From assembly GCA_049890275.1 (NCBI GenBank), contig JBMHBT010000017.1, positions 62,001 through 126,000 on the forward strand: a stretch of DNA of 64,000 nt, written 5' to 3'. The notes beneath the pieces were generated by a model. The model was not told the origin of the DNA and did not search any database. It was given only the letters and a program-made list of their open reading frames with translations. Made by a program: the position numbers and the translations under genes. This DNA comes from UBA7374 sp049890275 (lineage in GTDB: Bacteria; Verrucomicrobiota; Verrucomicrobiia; Opitutales; Coraliomargaritaceae). This document shows, piece by piece, positions 59,714 to 64,000 of this stretch. The first letter of the stretch is position 1. Every line of letters begins with the position of its first letter.

Positions 59714-62023
59714 ATGAAGCGTACTTTTTCAGGCCGGATCGCCCTTTTACTCGCAATCATTTGCTCAACACTTGCTGAGGCGCGCATCTTCACAGACTCC
59801 GAAGGCCGCACCATCGACGCCGAACTAGTCGCAATATTCCGAGATGAAGTGACCTTTCGGCGTACCGGTGAAAGCCGCGAATTCACAGTTCCAATCAGCA
59901 ACTTTGCAGAAAAAGACCGCCTCTTCATACTCAAAGAAAAAGAAGCCGGGCGCCTGACAACGACCGGATACACAGGAATCAAAACAGCCACAGTGGCGGC
60001 CGTTCGCCAGTCAGCAGACCACCAAAAGGCCGCCGCCAAAATTGACTCTTTACTCAACCAATACCGAACCAGTGCTGGTTTTGAAGCAGCCCCCCGTACA
60101 GACGACTCCACCTTTCTGCGTCGCGCCTACCTCACCGTCATTGGCCGAATTCCGACATATGCCGAAGCCGTTCATTTCCTCCATGACGATAACCCCAACA
60201 AGCGAGTCACCCTAGTCGACCAGCTCCTCAATTCCAACGGATACGTCAGCCATAACTTCAACATATGGGCCGACATACTCCGCGCCAAGACCACCGGCAG
60301 AGAAGGCAGTATCTATGGCGGCGTCTACTTCATCCCTTGGCTCAAACAACAAATCCGCGATAATGTTCCCTACGATCAGTTTGTTCGTTCGCTGATTTCT
60401 GCCGACGGCTACCCCTGGGACAACCCCGCCGCTTATTATTACCTGCGCGATTTCGGCATGCCGCTGGACAACATGTCACTGACTTCGCAGGTCTTCCTCG
60501 GAACACAAATGCAGTGCGCTCAGTGCCACGACCATCCGACCGACGTCTGGACACAAAAAGACTTCTACGAGCTCTCTGCCTTCACCTACGGGCAAAAAAC
60601 CGGTGTCGATCTCTACCGAGAAAACGATGCGATCAAAGAATTCAACCGCCTCATCCGCGCCAAGCAGGCGCTCACCGGAGATACCGGCTACAACGCTCCT
60701 TTAATCGCCTTTAGCCGCGACTTCTTTCGACCCATGCGTTTTGGCGTCGTACACAGCCCCCGCAAACTGCGCCTTCCCCACGATTACCAGTACGAAGACG
60801 CCTTACCGCATCAGGTTGTTAAGCCACAGGTCCTCTTCGGCGAACTCCCTCATTCCGAACTCGAGGATCAGGAACATGCGACCATCGATCTGTATGCAGA
60901 ATGGATGACCAGCAAGGATAACAAACGCTTCAGCAAGGTCATAGCCAACCGTATATGGAAACAGATCATGGGCCGCGGCCTGATCGAACCGGTCGATCAA
61001 CTCACAGCAGAAAGCAAAGCACTGTCTCCTGAATTGATGGATTACCTCGAGGAACTGATGAAGTCCCTCGACTACGACCTCAAGCAGTTCCAGCGCGTAC
61101 TTCTCTTAACCGCGCAGTTCCAACGTCAATCCATCATCGACGACCCCGACCTACCCGACGACTACCACCTGCAGGGTCCCGTCTTCAAACGAATGACAGC
61201 AGAACAGATCTGGGACTCTCTGGCCACCCTCATGACTCCGGAAATTGATCGTATCGAAGCGCCTGCATACAAATCCGGCTTTCAACAAATCAACTACGAA
61301 GAAGGAAAAACACCACTCATCGCCCAACTGGTCGACAATCTCTCCGGCAAAGACATGATCCGGTACATCGACACCATTATTCCCAGTTATCAAAATTTCA
61401 ACAAAGCCCGCACTGAAATCGCCCAGTTGCGGAGCCAAGGCCTCGACCGCAGCTCCGAGAAAATGCGCGAAGCGCAAAAAAGCTTTGTTCAGGCCAGAAA
61501 TGCATGGACTGGAATATTAAATGGCAAAGATCCGGCACTACAGGAGATGGCCGGCTCTGCCATGTCCATGCAAATGAGTATGGGTAGCATGATGAGCAGC
61601 CAAACAGAGACCAAGAGCGATCGATACCAACCGACTGAAAAATGGCTCCGTGGCATCCGTCGCGCCTCCGAACTGTCATCGCCGGCCGGTCGCGGGCACC
61701 TCTTGGAAATCTTTGGCCAGTCCGACCGCGACTTGGTTGAAAACTCCGATCACTCCGGCAGCATCACCCAAGCGCTCTTCCTCATGAACTCGCCGCAAAG
61801 TAACTCGATCTTTGCCTCCCGCTCCACTCCGGTTCTCGAAGCCAGGCGCGCACCCACCGCCGAAAAGAAACTCGAGACCCTCTACATCGGCTTCCTCGCC
61901 CGCAAACCAACCGAAGCCGAAAAAGCCGCCCTCCTTCCCTCGCTCAGAAAACAGCCTGAAAAGGCCCGGGAAAGAATCATCTGGGCGATGCTCAACACAC
62001 GACAATTTGTCTTTATTCAATAA
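59714..62023 (+). CDS. DUF1549/DUF1553 protein with N-terminal SHD1-like domain and CxxCH motif
   Basis: A 769-residue exported protein of a family expanded in Planctomycetes and Verrucomicrobia. A signal peptide (MKRTFSGRIALLLAIICSTL, cut after AEA) precedes an SHD1-like beta domain (RIFTDSEGRTIDAELVAI, then TFRRTGESREFTVPISNF). DUF1549 follows from ~115 (DDSTFLRRAYLTVIGRIPTY) with a CxxCH in TQMQCAQCHDHPTD (~269), a single c-type haem or metal site; DUF1553 follows from ~395 (WMTSKDNKRFSKVIANRIWK). A low-complexity Met-rich segment (AMSMQMSMGSMMSS) is at ~617-630. The function is unknown; similar proteins are often with a DUF1501 protein and sulfatase or carbohydrate-related genes. It is 21 bases ahead of the DUF1501 gene. 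Confidence 0.88.
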   Translation: MKRTFSGRIALLLAIICSTLAEARIFTDSEGRTIDAELVAIFRDEVTFRRTGESREFTVPISNFAEKDRLFILKEKEAGRLTTTGYTGIKTATVAAVRQSADHQKAAAKIDSLLNQYRTSAGFEAAPRTDDSTFLRRAYLTVIGRIPTYAEAVHFLHDDNPNKRVTLVDQLLNSNGYVSHNFNIWADILRAKTTGREGSIYGGVYFIPWLKQQIRDNVPYDQFVRSLISADGYPWDNPAAYYYLRDFGMPLDNMSLTSQVFLGTQMQCAQCHDHPTDVWTQKDFYELSAFTYGQKTGVDLYRENDAIKEFNRLIRAKQALTGDTGYNAPLIAFSRDFFRPMRFGVVHSPRKLRLPHDYQYEDALPHQVVKPQVLFGELPHSELEDQEHATIDLYAEWMTSKDNKRFSKVIANRIWKQIMGRGLIEPVDQLTAESKALSPELMDYLEELMKSLDYDLKQFQRVLLLTAQFQRQSIIDDPDLPDDYHLQGPVFKRMTAEQIWDSLATLMTPEIDRIEAPAYKSGFQQINYEEGKTPLIAQLVDNLSGKDMIRYIDTIIPSYQNFNKARTEIAQLRSQGLDRSSEKMREAQKSFVQARNAWTGILNGKDPALQEMAGSAMSMQMSMGSMMSSQTETKSDRYQPTEKWLRGIRRASELSSPAGRGHLLEIFGQSDRDLVENSDHSGSITQALFLMNSPQSNSIFASRSTPVLEARRAPTAEKKLETLYIGFLARKPTEAEKAALLPSLRKQPEKARERIIWAMLNTRQFVFIQ

Positions 62024-62044
62024 TTCCCCGAACACGCCCATACC

Positions 62045-63337
62045 ATGTACAAAGAACTCAACAAGCTCGACGAACTCTCCCGCAGAAAGTTCATGCAGTA
62101 CTCTGCCAAAGCCTTCTTTGGTGTCGGCCTGACTTCTGTTGCCGGCCCGGCTTGGGCCTCCCAACTCACGCCGGATACCGCCAAGGCCACCGCCCGAAAC
62201 GTCATCTATATCTATCTCAACGGGGGCATGAGCCATATCGACACCTTCGACCCCAAACCAAATTGGGATGACCAGGGCCCGGTTGAAACCATCGATACGA
62301 ATGTCGACGGCATTCGCGTCTCCAACTACCTGCCCAACCTCGCCCGCAGAATGGACAAGATCGCCGTCATTCGATCCATGTACTCCACACAGGGCGCCCA
62401 CGAACAGGGCACTTATTACATGCATACCGGCTATGAACAGCGCGGTACAGTAAAACATCCCGGACTCGGTGCCTGGCTCAACAGTATGTCCGGTAAGACC
62501 AACTCCACCCTACCCGGCAACATTCGCATTGGCGGCAGCAATAATACCCCCGGCACCAGTGCAGGCTTCTTTGATGCCAAGTTCGAGCCCCTCCACTTGG
62601 CCAACCCCGGAGAAGGTATCCCCCATGTAGCGCGGCACCGCACCGTCGATGAAATCGAGATGCGCGAGCGCCTCGCCATCGCCGAAATGATGGATCTATC
62701 CTTCCACAAACAATACCCCGCTAAAGCGGTTCGGGCCTACAACGACGTCTACACCGACGCCATCCGCCTGATGGACAGCAAGGATCTCGTCGCTTTTGAC
62801 TTGAGCAAAGAGCCCAGCATGATGCACCAGCTCTACGGAAACAGCCAACTCGGGAAAGGCGCCCTTCTCGCCCGCAGACTCGTCGAACACGGAGTCCGCT
62901 ATGTAGAAATCAACCACGGCGGTTGGGACACCCACAACGACAATCACGAGAATTTGGTCAACCTGACCAATCCCTTCGACCATGCCCTCTCGGCACTCCT
63001 CGACGACCTCCACTACCGGGGACTCCTCGATGAGACACTCGTAGTCGTCGGCACCGAATTCGGACGCACCCCTGAGATCAATTCCAACGACGGGCGCAAT
63101 CACCACCCCAACGCCTTCACCTGCCTGCTTGCCGGTGGCGGCGTACAAGGCGGGCAAGTCCATGGCGTCACCGACGAACGTGGACAGGAAGTCCTCGAAG
63201 ATCGAGTCAGCGTGCCCGACTTCAACGCCACCATCGCACACGCGCTTGGACTTCCACTCGATAAAGTCATCCACTCACCCGATGGCCGCCCCTTTAAGGT
63301 AGCCGATAAAGGACGACCCGTAACAGCCATTTTCTAG
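62045..63337 (+). CDS. DUF1501 family protein with Tat signal
   Basis: A 430-residue protein with twin-arginine signal SRRKFMQ (12-18) and an alkaline phosphatase/sulfatase-like fold: VIYIYLNGGMSHIDTFDPKP, then YVEINHGGWDTHNDN, LVVVGTEFGRTPEIN and NHHPNAFTCLLAGGG. DUF1501 is in the same superfamily as sulfatases, but the Cys/Ser nucleophile of those enzymes is not evident; Ser65 in NGGMSHIDT could be in that place. The gene follows the DUF1549/1553 gene with 21 bases between, a pairing conserved in the Planctomycetes-Verrucomicrobia group. Function not known. Confidence 0.9.
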   Translation: MYKELNKLDELSRRKFMQYSAKAFFGVGLTSVAGPAWASQLTPDTAKATARNVIYIYLNGGMSHIDTFDPKPNWDDQGPVETIDTNVDGIRVSNYLPNLARRMDKIAVIRSMYSTQGAHEQGTYYMHTGYEQRGTVKHPGLGAWLNSMSGKTNSTLPGNIRIGGSNNTPGTSAGFFDAKFEPLHLANPGEGIPHVARHRTVDEIEMRERLAIAEMMDLSFHKQYPAKAVRAYNDVYTDAIRLMDSKDLVAFDLSKEPSMMHQLYGNSQLGKGALLARRLVEHGVRYVEINHGGWDTHNDNHENLVNLTNPFDHALSALLDDLHYRGLLDETLVVVGTEFGRTPEINSNDGRNHHPNAFTCLLAGGGVQGGQVHGVTDERGQEVLEDRVSVPDFNATIAHALGLPLDKVIHSPDGRPFKVADKGRPVTAIF

Positions 63338-63348
63338 GACCTTCTCTT

Positions 63349-64000
63349 ATGCCGCCGGAATTCCTCCTGCCCTTCGGTCCGTTTCATATTGTCGTCCAAC
63401 ACCTGCCGATCGGACTGATCGTCGGCGTCTGGATTCTCGAATGCTTCGCGCCCAAACCGGAAAAGCAGCGCAGTGCACCACTCGCCTGGATGCACAGTGC
63501 CCTGCTACTGGCTACCGGAGTCACCATCGCCTTGGGAATCGCCTACCAAAGCCAGGGAGGCTACGGTACAGAAATCGACGCTCACCGCCAGTGGGGCCTT
63601 CTTTTCGGGGCTGCCCTTCTTGCCACCTATATCCTCTTCTGGATCGACGCCGCCGCCCGACATGCACTCAGCCGCATCTTCTATATTCTCTCCCTCACCC
63701 TCACTACAGCGGCCCTAGTCGCCTCCGCGCACCTCGGGGGAGAACTCATCCACGGTAAAGGCTTTCTCCTCAAACCATTCAAAAAAGAAGATCCGGTACC
63801 GGTATCCAAAACCGTCAAGGCGCAAGAAGTACCCACTGCCCCCAAAGCCTCAACCAAAGTAACTTCCGTTGAAACCGGAGCACAGAGCGTCCCCGGCCGA
63901 ACACTGTCGCAGACACTGGCACCCGCTTCAACCGTACTCACCGCCCAACAGTCGGAGGAAATCGACACACGGGTCGCTCTCTTCCACGCCGCACACACCG
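63349..64000 (+). CDS. DUF2231-type membrane protein, probable cytochrome-associated, 3' end outside the window
   Basis: Runs off the right edge after 217 residues. Starts at ATG 63349 after an AGGAC at 63337-63341, 11 bases beyond the DUF1501 stop. N-terminal MPPEFLLPFGPFHIVVQHLP with three or four helices in the first ~145 residues (including SALLLATGVTIALGIAY and IFYILSLTLTTAALVASAH) and the block HLGGELIHGKGFLL match the DUF2231 type of membrane domain that in this phylum is often fused to c-type cytochrome (PSCyt1) domains. After ~150 the chain becomes a soluble Ala/Pro/Thr linker. A CxxCH would be expected further on but is outside the window. Confidence 0.72.
   Translation, partial: MPPEFLLPFGPFHIVVQHLPIGLIVGVWILECFAPKPEKQRSAPLAWMHSALLLATGVTIALGIAYQSQGGYGTEIDAHRQWGLLFGAALLATYILFWIDAAARHALSRIFYILSLTLTTAALVASAHLGGELIHGKGFLLKPFKKEDPVPVSKTVKAQEVPTAPKASTKVTSVETGAQSVPGRTLSQTLAPASTVLTAQQSEEIDTRVALFHAAHT

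Noticed and set aside
1..64000. CRISPR arrays, tRNA or rRNA genes, insertion sequences, prophage or defence islands
   Set aside because: None seen by eye: no regularly spaced repeats, no transposase, integrase or phage structural proteins, and intergenic regions are too short for most of these.

Overview
The window is a gene-dense stretch of a bacterial chromosome (55 protein genes, one gene remnant, no rRNA, tRNA, CRISPR array or insertion sequence that I can recognise). It best fits a member of Verrucomicrobiota, probably a Puniceicoccales/Opitutales-type bacterium. The pointers are the DUF1549/DUF1553 plus DUF1501 plus DUF2231-cytochrome cluster at the right end (typical of the Planctomycetes-Verrucomicrobia group), the long-form IspG, Gram-negative envelope genes and lipoproteins, a mid-range GC content, and many starts without a clear Shine-Dalgarno sequence. 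The phylum is an inference; no marker RNA is present.

Layout. 0-5 kb: the 3' part of a Tat-exported alkaline phosphatase, then divergent cysJ and cysI (assimilatory sulfite reductase) sharing an intergenic inverted repeat. 5-12 kb: a minus-strand operon uppS-cdsA-dxr-rseP-ispG that joins isoprenoid, undecaprenyl and phospholipid synthesis to a site-2 protease. 12-14 kb: rpsP-trmD-rplS without rimM. 14-19 kb: coaD with an overlapping MFS transporter, pgsA-pgpA-rhomboid-like protein, and bioA. 19-25 kb: fabD-lepA-lepB-malQ and a convergent Rrf2 regulator. 25-37 kb: gyrB-gyrA, rpsA, an epimerase-like protein, fusA and a glycine-rich RRM protein, with clear terminators. 37-42 kb: an A-type Fe-S carrier followed by class I fumarase, and divergently a Ser/Thr kinase followed by rpoN. 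42-47 kb: a SulP transporter with a tandem universal stress protein, hemW, a lipoprotein and an AT-richer orphan. 47-56 kb: a peptide ABC transporter (oppA, a fused oppBC permease, oppD, oppF) interrupted by two plus-strand genes (DUF4250, DUF4153) and by a GxxExxY remnant next to a GC-rich double hairpin. 55.7-59.5 kb: lexA, a lipoprotein, an OGG1-like glycosylase, and psd with two FluC fluoride channels. 59.7-64 kb: the DUF1549/1553, DUF1501 and DUF2231 cluster, which runs off the right edge.

Most of the content is conserved housekeeping, and I see no definite new system. The observations I rate highest are: (1) an 11-base motif shared by the cysJ/cysI divergent promoter region and the leader of the Rrf2 gene 20 kb away, suggesting a CymR-like sulfur circuit; (2) a lexA promoter/operator arrangement that predicts a leaderless, autoregulated lexA mRNA; (3) a rhomboid-fold protein without the catalytic dyad and with a C-terminal zinc ribbon, coupled to phosphatidylglycerol synthesis genes; (4) a Hanks kinase coupled to rpoN; (5) the fused peptide permease and the decayed GxxExxY gene beside a two-hairpin element.
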